64,000 bases of DNA from Sphingobacteriales bacterium 46-32 (GTDB taxonomy: Bacteria > Bacteroidota > Bacteroidia > Chitinophagales > Chitinophagaceae), in assembly GCA_001898485.1 (NCBI GenBank), contig MKTY01000016.1, positions 1 to 64,000 on the forward strand, given 5' to 3'. Position 1 is the stretch's first letter. Each line of letters begins with the position of its first letter. A model generated the notes under the pieces. It was not told the origin of the DNA. It saw nothing but the letters and a program-made list of their open reading frames with translations, and did no database searches. Below are positions 28,166 through 35,893 of the stretch, one piece after another. The translations under genes were made by a program, and so were the position numbers.

Positions 28166-28850
28166 ACTAAAATGTATAATAATTGAGGATGAACCGCTTG
28201 CCGTTAAAATACTGGCGGACTATATAGCACAGGTGCCTTTTTTGCAATTAGAGGGCAGCTTTAAAGATGCTATACTTGCAACAGAATGGCTGCGGACAAA
28301 CGAAGTACAATTACTGTTCTTAGACATTCACCTGCCCAGACTAAAGGGAATGGCATTTTTAAAAACGCTTGCCCAAAAGCCTGCAGTCATCATTACTACT
28401 GCATATCACCAGTATGCTGTTGAGGGATTTGACCTCAATGTAACAGATTACCTGCTAAAGCCTATTGAATTTGAACGTTTCCTGATTGCCGTTAATAAAG
28501 TAAAAGTCCCCGCCGAAAACTTCCCCACTGCCACAGAAACTGCAGAAGCAAAAGACTACCTGTTTCTTACCGTACAAAAGAAAAAAGTAAAAATTTTGTT
28601 TTCTGAAATCCTGTATGTAGAAAGCCAGCGGGAATACATAAAAGTTGTCACGGCAAAAAAGGAGTTCGTATCACGAATGAGTACACATGAAATAGAAGAC
28701 CTTTTGCCCGTCCATATTTTTAAACGTATTCACCGTTCATTTATCATTTCAATCAATAAGCTGGAGTCCTATACAGCAGAATCCGTTGAAGTGAACGGTG
28801 TATCTATCCCTATCGGGAGGGGGTACAGAGAGGTGATTGAAAATCTTTAA
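28158..28850 (+). CDS. LytTR family response regulator
   Basis: 230 residues. Receiver domain with E10-D11 pocket and phospho-acceptor Asp56 in LLFLDIHLP; TTAYHQYAVEGF and DYLLKPIEFE complete the receiver. The C-terminal LytTR domain (about 135-230) carries FLTVQKKKVKILFSEILYVESQREYIKVVT and RIHRSFIISINKLE. It overlaps the kinase gene by 8 bp. Second such pair in the window; the two pairs are on opposite strands and only moderately similar. Confidence 0.95.
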   Translation: MSKLKCIIIEDEPLAVKILADYIAQVPFLQLEGSFKDAILATEWLRTNEVQLLFLDIHLPRLKGMAFLKTLAQKPAVIITTAYHQYAVEGFDLNVTDYLLKPIEFERFLIAVNKVKVPAENFPTATETAEAKDYLFLTVQKKKVKILFSEILYVESQREYIKVVTAKKEFVSRMSTHEIEDLLPVHIFKRIHRSFIISINKLESYTAESVEVNGVSIPIGRGYREVIENL

Positions 28851-29169
28851 TGGTAATGGCTGCATAGATTTGAATGCGCTTACACAGGTCTTATTATCCT
28901 TTTATCCTGACTGCCTGAAATATTTACAGGCACATCCTATCCTGGTGATCCGAAAAACACTGTAATCAACGATTAGTAAGCCTTAAAACGTAGAAACAGA
29001 GGCTCTAATCATACACCAGACCTCCTTTTGGAGGCAAAGATTGGGCGTTTCATTAAAAAATTTGTCGGGATTTACCCCTGAACTTGTCGTTTTTGCACAG
29101 TTTGGAATCCTTTAAGATCTCCGACCTTCGTATAGCCACTAACCAATCAAACTAAACGCCAGCAGCTTT
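28851..29169. other. Intergenic region upstream of the alpha/beta hydrolase gene
   Basis: This 319-bp gap holds a short perfect hairpin (CCTCC/GGAGG at about 29026-29038), the tandem TTGTCG elements described at 29062-29089, and no ORF of interest. Confidence 0.5.
29062..29089 (+). promoter_or_regulatory. Direct TTGTCG half-sites, possible AraC-type operator
   Basis: TTGTCG occurs at 29062-29067 and 29084-29089, 22 bp apart start to start (two helical turns), upstream of the hydrolase gene. AraC/XylS regulators commonly bind direct half-sites on one face of the helix. No AraC gene is adjacent, so the assignment is speculative. Confidence 0.3.
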
Positions 29170-30042
29170 ATGAAACAGCTATTAAACCCGGGAAGTCTTA
29201 TTAAATTGCTCTTCCTTACAATCAGCATAACTGCTGTGTCTGTATCAAACGCACAACAAATGAAACCCAAACAGAGCGGCTACGCACCAGCCAATGGCAC
29301 CAACGTTTATTACGAAGTATATGGCGATGGTCAGCCCATCGTTTTATTACACGGTGCATTCATGACTATCGGAACGAATTGGGGCGAATTGATACCTGAA
29401 CTGGCGAAAACAAGAAAAGTAATTGCACTGGAACTGCAGGGACATGGACATACCCCTTTTTCAGATAGAAAATTATCGCGGACAACACTGGCCAGCGACG
29501 TGGAGAAAGTAATGGATTATCTGAAAATCGACAGCGCAGATGTGGCCGGATATAGTTTTGGTGGTCAGATAGCCTACCAGTTTGCGATCCAAAGTCCTAA
29601 ACGACTCAAAAAACTGGTCATCATTTCTTCTGCTTATAAAAGTGAGGGCTGGGCACCTGAAATAGCCAGCGCTTTTAAAAATATGAAGCCTGAGTTGTTT
29701 GCCAATTCGCCTATGCAGGCGGCCTATGATGAGGTAGCTCCGGACAAAACAAAATGGATCCCGTTCCTGACGCAGATGATTGCCATGGCCGGAGAAACGT
29801 TTAACCTGGGCGATGACAATATTGCAAAAATCACCGCTCCGGTACTGATTATAGCTGGCGACAACGATGGCATGGATAAAGTCGAACTGGCAAAAACCTA
29901 TAAACTACTGGGAGGCGGCGTTGTTGGCGATCTGCACCCTATGCCCCAGTCACAGCTGGCTATTGTTCCCCATCAGAGCCATGTGAGCCTGATGATGCAA
30001 ACGAAAATATTGTTCGGTTACCTGGATAGCTTTTTGCAGTAA
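29170..30042 (+). CDS. Secreted alpha/beta hydrolase
   Basis: 290 residues. A signal peptide (about 1-28, ending VSNAQQ) precedes a canonical hydrolase: IVLLHGAFMTIGTNW, ELQGHGHTPF, nucleophile elbow GYSFGGQ, acid in IIAGDNDGMD and catalytic His in VPHQSHVS. It is likely periplasmic; substrate unknown. The last ~165 bp of the gene and its 3' flank are repeated in degraded form at 30490-30720. Confidence 0.9.
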   Translation: MKQLLNPGSLIKLLFLTISITAVSVSNAQQMKPKQSGYAPANGTNVYYEVYGDGQPIVLLHGAFMTIGTNWGELIPELAKTRKVIALELQGHGHTPFSDRKLSRTTLASDVEKVMDYLKIDSADVAGYSFGGQIAYQFAIQSPKRLKKLVIISSAYKSEGWAPEIASAFKNMKPELFANSPMQAAYDEVAPDKTKWIPFLTQMIAMAGETFNLGDDNIAKITAPVLIIAGDNDGMDKVELAKTYKLLGGGVVGDLHPMPQSQLAIVPHQSHVSLMMQTKILFGYLDSFLQ

Positions 30043-30489
30043 GTGATGCTGGTTGGTATTGGGTGTATGAGGAATATTTTCGAAACATGGAATGATTGGG
30101 TTAAAATATCCTCCCCATTGATAAGAAGAGATTCCAATGCCTTTAATTATATCTGACTGGTTCTGCTCATCATCCAAAAAAGCCATTTTCAGTAGCCTTG
30201 TTTTTATTTCAACGCGTCCGAACGACATACTTAAGTTTATTATGATTCCGGTGTCAGGATAAAATACGGTATGAATTCTAATTTTTACAAAAGTACCGGG
30301 GTCGCTTCTTACTGGAAAAATTCTTCTTGAAGAATAAGTGAAGTGGATCGAGCATTCCCCCTTTTCATCCCAGAGTGAAGCAGTTATTGGTTTTTAAAGA
30401 CGCAGCAATCAATTCCTGTTTATAATGTTTATTATAATAAACAAATTTGCTGATTTTGTCTACAATAATGAACATTATGACTTCACTAC
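30043..30489. other. Intergenic, with an antisense start-less reading frame and a palindrome
   Basis: On the minus strand a reading frame is open from about 30405 to 29950 but has no ATG before 30228; its translation (KPITASLWDEKGECSIHF onward) could be the remnant of a lost gene, with no family recognised. A perfect 16-bp palindrome GTTTATTATAATAAAC lies at 30427-30442 and resembles the AT-rich operator at 30953. No intact gene is supported here. Confidence 0.4.
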
Positions 30490-30720
30490 ATGAATAAAAT
30501 CGAACTGGCAAAAACCCATAAATTGATGAAAGATGCCGTTGCTGCCGACCTGCAACCTATGCCAAATCAAAACTGGCGATTGTTCCCATCAAAGCCATGT
30601 AACCCTGATGATGCAAACGAAAAAATTGTTCGGTTATCTAGATAATTTTTTTCAGTAAGTGATGCGTGTTGGAGTTGGGTGCCGGGCGTGTGTATGACTG
30701 GCAATATTCGATTCTACTTT
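30490..30720 (+). pseudogene. Degraded duplicate of the 3' end of the 29170 hydrolase gene
   Basis: This segment parallels 29878-30080. It keeps the reading GAACTGGCAAAAACC, a CCTATGCC block, the CATCA-AGCCATGT block, GATGATGCAAACGAAAA, TTGTTCGGTTA and the CAGTAAGTGATGC stretch over the stop codon, with many substitutions and small indels. Only the last ~55 codons and the 3' flank are represented, so it cannot encode a hydrolase. It marks the left edge of the AT-rich island and suggests a duplication made when an element inserted. Confidence 0.85.
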
Positions 30721-30952
30721 GACATTATAAAAGCAAAAAAGCACTGATTTACAGGGCTTTCCCTTCCGACGGGCTGAGAGGATCACGAAAACCCTCTACA
30801 GCCATTAAATTTTTCAATACTTCAAACAATTATAAATTGACTCAACCACTTAGTTGAAAGTAATTTATTATCAATCCCTTACATAGGAAATAAAAATTTA
30901 TTAACACTTTTCCAATCACATATACTTGATAGAAATAAAATGTATAATTTTA

Positions 30953-30973
30953 TGTATTATACAGTATAATACA
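30953..30973 (+). promoter_or_regulatory. 21-bp palindromic operator abutting the repressor start codon
   Basis: TGTATTATAC-A-GTATAATACA is a perfect 10+10 bp palindrome with one central base. It ends one base before the ATG of the LexA-like gene and thus replaces the ribosome-binding region. A related half-site, TGTATAAT, lies just upstream (30941-30948). Position and symmetry fit an autoregulatory operator for the dimeric repressor encoded immediately downstream. Confidence 0.75.
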
Positions 30974-30974
30974 T

Positions 30975-31592
30975 ATGAGTGAAGAAAATTTGAGTTTAAA
31001 AGCAAAAGAAGCACTGAAGCATATGAGAAACTTCATCATGCTGCACGGTAGAATGCCTTCTACGAGAGAGTTGATGAAGGAAATGAAATACAAATCACCA
31101 TTGTCTCCAATGCTTCTATTGAACGATTTAGCTGCTAACGGTTTCTTGGAAAAGAAGACAGATGGCAGCTATATTTTATTAAAAGATTTAGCAGCAAATG
31201 AAAGCGCAAGAACAGTCGCAATTCCATTGGTGGGCACCGCTAGTTGTGGTATGCCAATCTTAGCACAAGAAAATATAGAGGCGATGATTCCCGTTTCAAC
31301 GGCTTTAGCGAAACCCGGCTCCTCATATTTTCTACTGAGAGCTAAAGGGGATTCAATGAATGAAGCAGGAATTAATAACGGTGATTTAATATTGATTAAA
31401 CAGCAACCGACTGCCAATAATGGGCAAAATGTTGTCGCACTAATTGATGATGAAGCAACAATCAAAGAATACCAGCACAAGGGCGATTTTGTAACTCTTT
31501 TGCCAAGATCAAATAATAAGGTACATCAACCAATTATTCTGACACAGGATTTCAAAATTCAAGGCGTCGTCATTGCGACAATTCCAAAGTAA
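30975..31592 (+). CDS. LexA/UmuD-like self-cleaving repressor (S24 peptidase)
   Basis: 205 residues. An N-terminal winged-helix LexA-like domain (about 5-70; HGRMPSTRELMKEM) is followed by an S24 peptidase domain with a Cys91-Gly92 cleavage site (VGTASCGMP, as in UmuD rather than the Ala-Gly of LexA), catalytic Ser127 in GDSM and Lys164 in ATIK. It should repress the downstream genes and be inactivated by RecA-stimulated self-cleavage after DNA damage. It is the first gene of a run that continues into DUF2188, CD-NTase, E2, S-4TM and a second CD-NTase, with only 17-56 bp gaps at this end. An operator-like palindrome touches its start codon. It could alternatively be a former prophage-type repressor. 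Confidence 0.9.
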   Translation: MSEENLSLKAKEALKHMRNFIMLHGRMPSTRELMKEMKYKSPLSPMLLLNDLAANGFLEKKTDGSYILLKDLAANESARTVAIPLVGTASCGMPILAQENIEAMIPVSTALAKPGSSYFLLRAKGDSMNEAGINNGDLILIKQQPTANNGQNVVALIDDEATIKEYQHKGDFVTLLPRSNNKVHQPIILTQDFKIQGVVIATIPK

Positions 31593-31609
31593 CAATTAAA
31601 CTAAAATAT

Positions 31610-31852
31610 ATGTCGAACTATCATGTTTCAAAAAACAAAGACACGGGCAAATGGGATATTCAAAAAGAAGGCGGCGCAAAGTCCAGCGGTTCTGCTAACA
31701 CACAAAAGGAAGCTGAAAAAATTGCAAAAGATTATGCTGCAAATTCTGGTGGTGGCGAAGTAAGGATTCACGGTCTGGATGGGAAAATCCGGGATAGCGA
31801 TACTGTTGCACCTGGCAATGACCCACGCAATATAAAAGATACCAAACACTAA
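31610..31852 (+). CDS. DUF2188 domain protein
   Basis: 80 residues covering one DUF2188 domain: YHVSKNKDTGKWDIQKEGG, SANTQKEAEKIAKDYA, GGGEVRIHGLDGKIRDSDT. The family is small, often on plasmids, phages and accessory regions, and lacks a defined function. It starts 17 bp after the repressor stop, so it is probably part of the repressor-controlled operon. Whether it has a role in the CBASS-like system is unknown. Confidence 0.9.
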   Translation: MSNYHVSKNKDTGKWDIQKEGGAKSSGSANTQKEAEKIAKDYAANSGGGEVRIHGLDGKIRDSDTVAPGNDPRNIKDTKH

Positions 31853-31908
31853 TAGCAACCTTACAGTTCTTTGAATTGAATTCTGGTCAAATAATAAAAA
31901 CACATATT

Positions 31909-32883
31909 ATGACTTTACTTGAATGCATTAGCGGTCTTATTGATAACATATCTGTAACCGACAGACAGGAAGATAATATTAAAGGTTCACTTTCAAATTT
32001 GGAAGGTCACCTTAAAGATGAGGATAACGACCTGCATGTGACGAAAACATTTACAAATGGATCTTACGAAAGGGATACGATTATTAGACCGTTAAATGAT
32101 ATTGATCTATTTGCTGTGCTTGATCGTGAAGCCTGGAAAGACGAGTGCGGCAATCTTCCCAATCCGCAAAGTGTTTTGACTAAAATAAAAAACTACCTCA
32201 ATGATCAGCCTGATTATAAAGATAAAGTTAGCCAGGACAGACCTTGTGTGACGGTAAAACTAAGTGATAAGAACTTCGATGTACTACCCAGTTTTGAAGA
32301 AATTGGCGGAGGCTATTTGATCCCAAAATATGACCTGAAATCATGGACGTATTCCTATCCAGAACAATTAACAACGAACCTTGACAATATTCATCGGCAG
32401 AGAAGCTATAAGGTTAAACCAACCATAAAGGCTATCAAATATTGGAACAGAGAGAAAGGGAAATTGATTCCTTCCTACCATATTGAAGAATCTGTCATTA
32501 ATATTTTCTCTCTGAACGATTTTACCAACTTCGAGCAATCAATACGGCTATGGTTCAACAATGCGGAGTATCATCTTCAATCCAATAAGTTTAAATCAAA
32601 CGATGACTATACTACGTCGATCAATAGAATTGAAAAAGTGAAAGAAAAATTAAATGAAGCGAAAGAAAAATATGATGATGGTAAGGAGGATGAAGCAATT
32701 CAGATTTGGAAGGACATATTTGGAAAAGAATTTCCTACTGTTGACGAAGACGAGTCCAAGAATTTTTCTAAGTCTCTTTCAGAGGGTAGTTTAAAGATTT
32801 CCGGTACCGGTACATTATCTACGACTGTCGGCACAGCTATATCCGCATCTAAAGGTTTTTTTGGTGATATTCCTAAAGAATAA
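31909..32883 (+). CDS. CD-NTase (CBASS oligonucleotide cyclase), first of locus A
   Basis: 324 residues from the ATG at 31909 (a TTG-initiated extension from 31876 is less likely). The Pol-beta-like nucleotidyltransferase core has the helical GS motif (G51-S52 in NGSYERDT), the DxD pair D64/D66 (PLNDIDLF) and the third acidic residue D124 in NFDVLPSF, so all catalytic residues are present. CD-NTases make cyclic di- or trinucleotides on phage infection, which activate an effector. The C-terminal region from about 200 is helical and charged. It is followed 31 bp later by an E2-like gene, the pairing seen in type II-short CBASS, where the ancillary protein acts on the cyclase C-terminus. Confidence 0.88.
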   Translation: MTLLECISGLIDNISVTDRQEDNIKGSLSNLEGHLKDEDNDLHVTKTFTNGSYERDTIIRPLNDIDLFAVLDREAWKDECGNLPNPQSVLTKIKNYLNDQPDYKDKVSQDRPCVTVKLSDKNFDVLPSFEEIGGGYLIPKYDLKSWTYSYPEQLTTNLDNIHRQRSYKVKPTIKAIKYWNREKGKLIPSYHIEESVINIFSLNDFTNFEQSIRLWFNNAEYHLQSNKFKSNDDYTTSINRIEKVKEKLNEAKEKYDDGKEDEAIQIWKDIFGKEFPTVDEDESKNFSKSLSEGSLKISGTGTLSTTVGTAISASKGFFGDIPKE

Positions 32884-32914
32884 ATATTACAACTCTGATA
32901 TTCAGATTGGTGCA

Positions 32915-33301
32915 ATGAAAAGCCGCTACCCTCAGTTTAAAGTGAAAAAACGGGGACAGTATGATATTGAGTTTATTGGTGACATAATTGTAAAGCCTGT
33001 ATTTCCTGTTTATACCGTTTCTATAAATTATAGGGGTGATTCAAGACCGCTTGTGAAGATTATAAAACCGGAGCTGGTGGAAGATCCGCCTCATTTTTAT
33101 AAAGAAAGCCAGTCATTGTGCTTGTACCATCCTAAGAATTTTCATTGGGTAAAAGAAAAACTTATAGCAAAAGATATAGTGCCTTGGACTGCGGCCTGGA
33201 TATATTTTTACGAGGTATGGTTGCAAAAGGGTGTTTGGTATGGTCCAGAAGCAGGGCATGAAAATGATTTACTAAAAGCCGAAACAAATAATTGTATATG
33301 A
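32915..33301 (+). CDS. Stand-alone E2-like protein of type II-short CBASS
   Basis: 128 residues from ATG 32915 (a GTG at 32861 would overlap the cyclase gene). The fold signature is FKVKKRGQYDIEFIGDI, then SLCLYHP with the candidate catalytic Cys69, and WTAAWIYFYEVWLQKGVWYGPEAGH. These are marks of the bacterial E2-like family tied to CD-NTases in short type II CBASS, where E2 alone is thought to conjugate or prime the cyclase. No E1 or JAB gene is present. Its stop codon overlaps the start of the S-4TM gene as ATGA, implying translational coupling. Confidence 0.85.
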   Translation: MKSRYPQFKVKKRGQYDIEFIGDIIVKPVFPVYTVSINYRGDSRPLVKIIKPELVEDPPHFYKESQSLCLYHPKNFHWVKEKLIAKDIVPWTAAWIYFYEVWLQKGVWYGPEAGHENDLLKAETNNCI

Positions 33302-34074
33302 GATTGAGAATAGTACCATATAGCGTTTCTTATAAGACTGTAGAGACACTTAACAAGAGAGCAGATATTTTGCTTTATCTATCCACGGCTTTGAGTATCA
33401 CTATTAGCCTCCTTGGATATTTCAATTTACTTCAAGATTTAAAGGATGTGTTAATAGGCATTAATATTTTTTTTATCTGCATTTACGCATTTCTCGATAA
33501 TCGGGCCAACTATATTTTCACTAAAGCTGAAATGAAACGAAGGCTCGATTGGTTGGATAACTCTTTTGGAACTAATTTTTCTGGCAAGAAATCACAGGGC
33601 TATTTTACCAATGAACATCTTTCCCCCGGTCTTTACAAACTTGCAGTTAATTGTTTTGAAAACAGTTACCACACTCAATTTATTATTTCTAAAATGCTTG
33701 GACGTATAATTCTGCAAACTGTAATTATAATACTAATTTTTATTGCATCGGCATATATTGGAAATAGAGAAATTGTCCGGATATTTTTTGAATTGGCTTT
33801 GCCTACTCTTTTATTGCAAAAATTAATTAAAGCAATATACTTTTCGTCCAGAATGATAGAAGTTCAGGATCGGTTTAAATCTTTATTCAATGACTTGATG
33901 CAATTCGGATTTGAAAATAAAACTGCTGAGGCATTAAGAGATATTTTGGAATATGAAACTGCCCTTTCCTGGGCGTCTACTCCACTTAGTTCGAAGATTT
34001 TTACAAAATATCAGGATGAATTAGCCAAAGAATGGGAAGAGTTAAAAGCAGAATATCAAATAAAGACGAATTGA
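33298..34074 (+). CDS. S-4TM family membrane effector
   Basis: 258 residues from ATG 33298, which overlaps the E2 stop. Two hydrophobic pairs are visible, about 24-43/48-66 and 136-153/160-178, separated by a soluble stretch with DNSFGT (87-92) and ENSYHT (121-126), as in the SMODS-associated 4TM effectors. Such effectors are predicted to open pores or disrupt the inner membrane when a nucleotide signal binds. It lies between the E2 gene and the second NTase gene, 1 bp from the latter. Confidence 0.82.
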   Translation: MRLRIVPYSVSYKTVETLNKRADILLYLSTALSITISLLGYFNLLQDLKDVLIGINIFFICIYAFLDNRANYIFTKAEMKRRLDWLDNSFGTNFSGKKSQGYFTNEHLSPGLYKLAVNCFENSYHTQFIISKMLGRIILQTVIIILIFIASAYIGNREIVRIFFELALPTLLLQKLIKAIYFSSRMIEVQDRFKSLFNDLMQFGFENKTAEALRDILEYETALSWASTPLSSKIFTKYQDELAKEWEELKAEYQIKTN

Positions 34075-34075
34075 T

Positions 34076-34879
34076 ATGGATATTGGGTTAAATAATCACC
34101 TAAAACGCATTTCCTCTGACTTGTTTATTAAATATTCCAGTGTCGAGCGGGAAAAAATTGACAAATCGGTTAACAATATTATTGACAAATTGGATGAATA
34201 CTTTGACGATGAAATTGATGAACCAATTTTATTTGGATCATACACAAGAGATACCATCTTACCGAGACGATTTGACCCAAATTCTGATATTGACATATTG
34301 ATACAATTTAACACAGAGGATTACGACAAACTGAAACCTGAAAGTTATAGAAGCCAATTAAAAAGATTTGCAGAAGAAAACTATCCTTATTCAATTGTTG
34401 TAAAAGATCATCCTTCAATAGTTCTCGAACTAAATCATATAAAGTTTGATCTGGTACCTGCGATTTTCGATAAAGGAATTTTTTACGATAGTATTGAAAT
34501 CCCTAATAAGAACGGGGGCTGGATGGAGACAGAACCTGATAAGTTTAACGATGATCTCAAAAAAGTGAACACAAGATATAACTCCATAGTTAAACCTATA
34601 ATTCGCCTTATTAAATACTGGAACGCTTCTCATGGTTATCCATATTTTTCCTTTGAATTGGAAACCGCTATTGCCGACATGGATTTTAGTAATGATAATC
34701 TGGAGAGTGGCTTTTTGTATGCAATTAAAAAAATGCCAGTTGACAATTTACCAGATTGGGCGGCTAAAAAAGTCGATGTTCTGAAGTCTGATGCAAAATG
34801 GGTAAAAGAGTATTTGGAACGAGAAGAAATTTCAAAAGCCAAAAAATCTTTGGAAAGAATATTACCGAGTTTTTTGTAA
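34076..34879 (+). CDS. Second CD-NTase-like nucleotidyltransferase of locus A
   Basis: 267 residues. The GS motif (G54-S55, FGSYTRDTILPRRFD), DxD pair D71/D73 (NSDIDIL) and third Asp125 (HIKFDLVP) are all intact. It differs from the first cyclase of the operon but closely resembles the NTase of locus B (42578): both share TILPR, NSDxDxL, an ELNHIxFDxVP block, and RLxKxWN. Together with the S-4TM effector it would make a complete minimal type I CBASS. It starts 1 bp after the S-4TM stop. Two different cyclases in one operon is unusual. Confidence 0.88.
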   Translation: MDIGLNNHLKRISSDLFIKYSSVEREKIDKSVNNIIDKLDEYFDDEIDEPILFGSYTRDTILPRRFDPNSDIDILIQFNTEDYDKLKPESYRSQLKRFAEENYPYSIVVKDHPSIVLELNHIKFDLVPAIFDKGIFYDSIEIPNKNGGWMETEPDKFNDDLKKVNTRYNSIVKPIIRLIKYWNASHGYPYFSFELETAIADMDFSNDNLESGFLYAIKKMPVDNLPDWAAKKVDVLKSDAKWVKEYLEREEISKAKKSLERILPSFL

Positions 34880-34894
34880 CATAAGGTATATTGA

Positions 34895-35324
34895 CAGGCT
34901 CAATTATTTTCCTTCAACAAAGTAATCAAGGCTGTAACCTTTATTCTTTCCCGTATAATGTAATAAGCATGTGAAATGGATTCAACTTCAGCTAAAGTTA
35001 TTTCTGAAATAATAAACCGATGTATTCGGTCAACAGGTTTTTAATCGCTTCTGCAGTTACCTCTTTACAGCTTTCAATCAACAGGCGTCTTGCTACAAAT
35101 ACCTTTGCTGGCAAAGCAGTAAGATGATTGTTTAGCTCTTTTACTTTTTAGATTTTACCAAGCGCTTTTCTGCTTTTTGGTTCCATGATATAGGATCACA
35201 ATGCGTGCAGTGGTCATTTTTTTCTGAACATCAACAGTAATACGTATGTAAAGAGGCATCTCACCAGACAGATAGTTTTTTGGCTTTTTTGAGTAGAAAC
35301 CACACTGAAGTTTTTACCTAACAT
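34895..35324 (-). pseudogene. Degraded N-terminal part of an IntDOT-like tyrosine recombinase
   Basis: Read on the minus strand across frames, the region gives GFYSKKPKNYLSGEMPLYIRITVD, WNQKAEK, then KELNNHLTALPAKVFVARRLLIE and VTAEAIKNLLTEYIG. These are the Arm-binding and SAM-like N-terminal parts of Bacteroidota conjugative-transposon integrases. Stops and at least two frameshifts interrupt it, and the catalytic domain (R-H-R-Y) is missing. The 5' end (ATG around 35324) points away from the CBASS genes. Confidence 0.8.
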
Positions 35325-35893
35325 AATTACTCATGTTTTCGTGATAAAATTAGAACCTCAGATACCCTATAACAAGACCTATTAAAAGACTTAATATATT
35401 TATTATCAACTATTTACATTGAAATCGTGAGTCTTTTTTTAAAGTCGGTCGAACTCACGATCAGATTGATTTTAATTGAACATTTTGATCAGTCTTAAAA
35501 ACAAGAAACCCGCAAACTCAAGCGTTTGAGGGTTTCTTACTTCGTTTATTTTGTGCTTTGGCGGGCTACAGGGGACAACTTTCGAACCAATTTTGGCGTG
35601 ATTTGGCGCTAATTACAGGTTTTATAGACAAATACCGGTTAATTGCAGATGAGGGCAAATTTTAGCCTTGGTTCACTTTAAAGGGCAATCATTGGCCGCT
35701 TTTTAGCAGACTTGTACATAAGCAAAAATTTTTTAGCAAATAGAGTTAATTCTTTGGATGACTAATGGAAAAAGAAACAAACTGGTAAAACTTCCGGGGC
35801 GGATTGCCCCAATAACAATACAAAGTGTATAGCCTTGCCTTATTGATTGTTAATAGGTGCTTTTTGTGCATTAGCACCTTATATCGTAAATTC
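35325..35893. other. Intergenic region with inverted repeats and a possible attachment site
   Basis: A 9-bp perfect inverted repeat lies at 35424-35432/35453-35461 with a 20-nt spacer. A hairpin-like block (about 35505-35540, AAACCC...GGGTTT) is followed by GGGGACAACTTTCGAACC (35572-35589), a sequence style I associate with the ends of Bacteroidota integrases. A cassette-like core GTTAATAGG lies at 35849-35857. No intact gene is seen until 35894. Confidence 0.35.

Noticed and set aside
29950-30405. Long antisense open frame with credible codon use.
   Set aside because: No start codon before 30228, it overlaps the 3' end of a solid hydrolase gene, and no family is recognised. Mentioned only as a possible remnant.
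30735-30800. Possible TPP-like riboswitch or attachment site: GGGCTGAGA inside GC-richer DNA in an AT-rich gap.
   Set aside because: A single CTGAGA-like match without the second TPP motif, and no thiamine gene follows. No repeat of it elsewhere supports an attachment site.
35505-35590. Direct evidence of attachment sites flanking the tyrosine recombinase remnant.
   Set aside because: A hairpin and a GGACAACTTTCGAACC stretch fit the style, but I could not find a matching copy at the other end.
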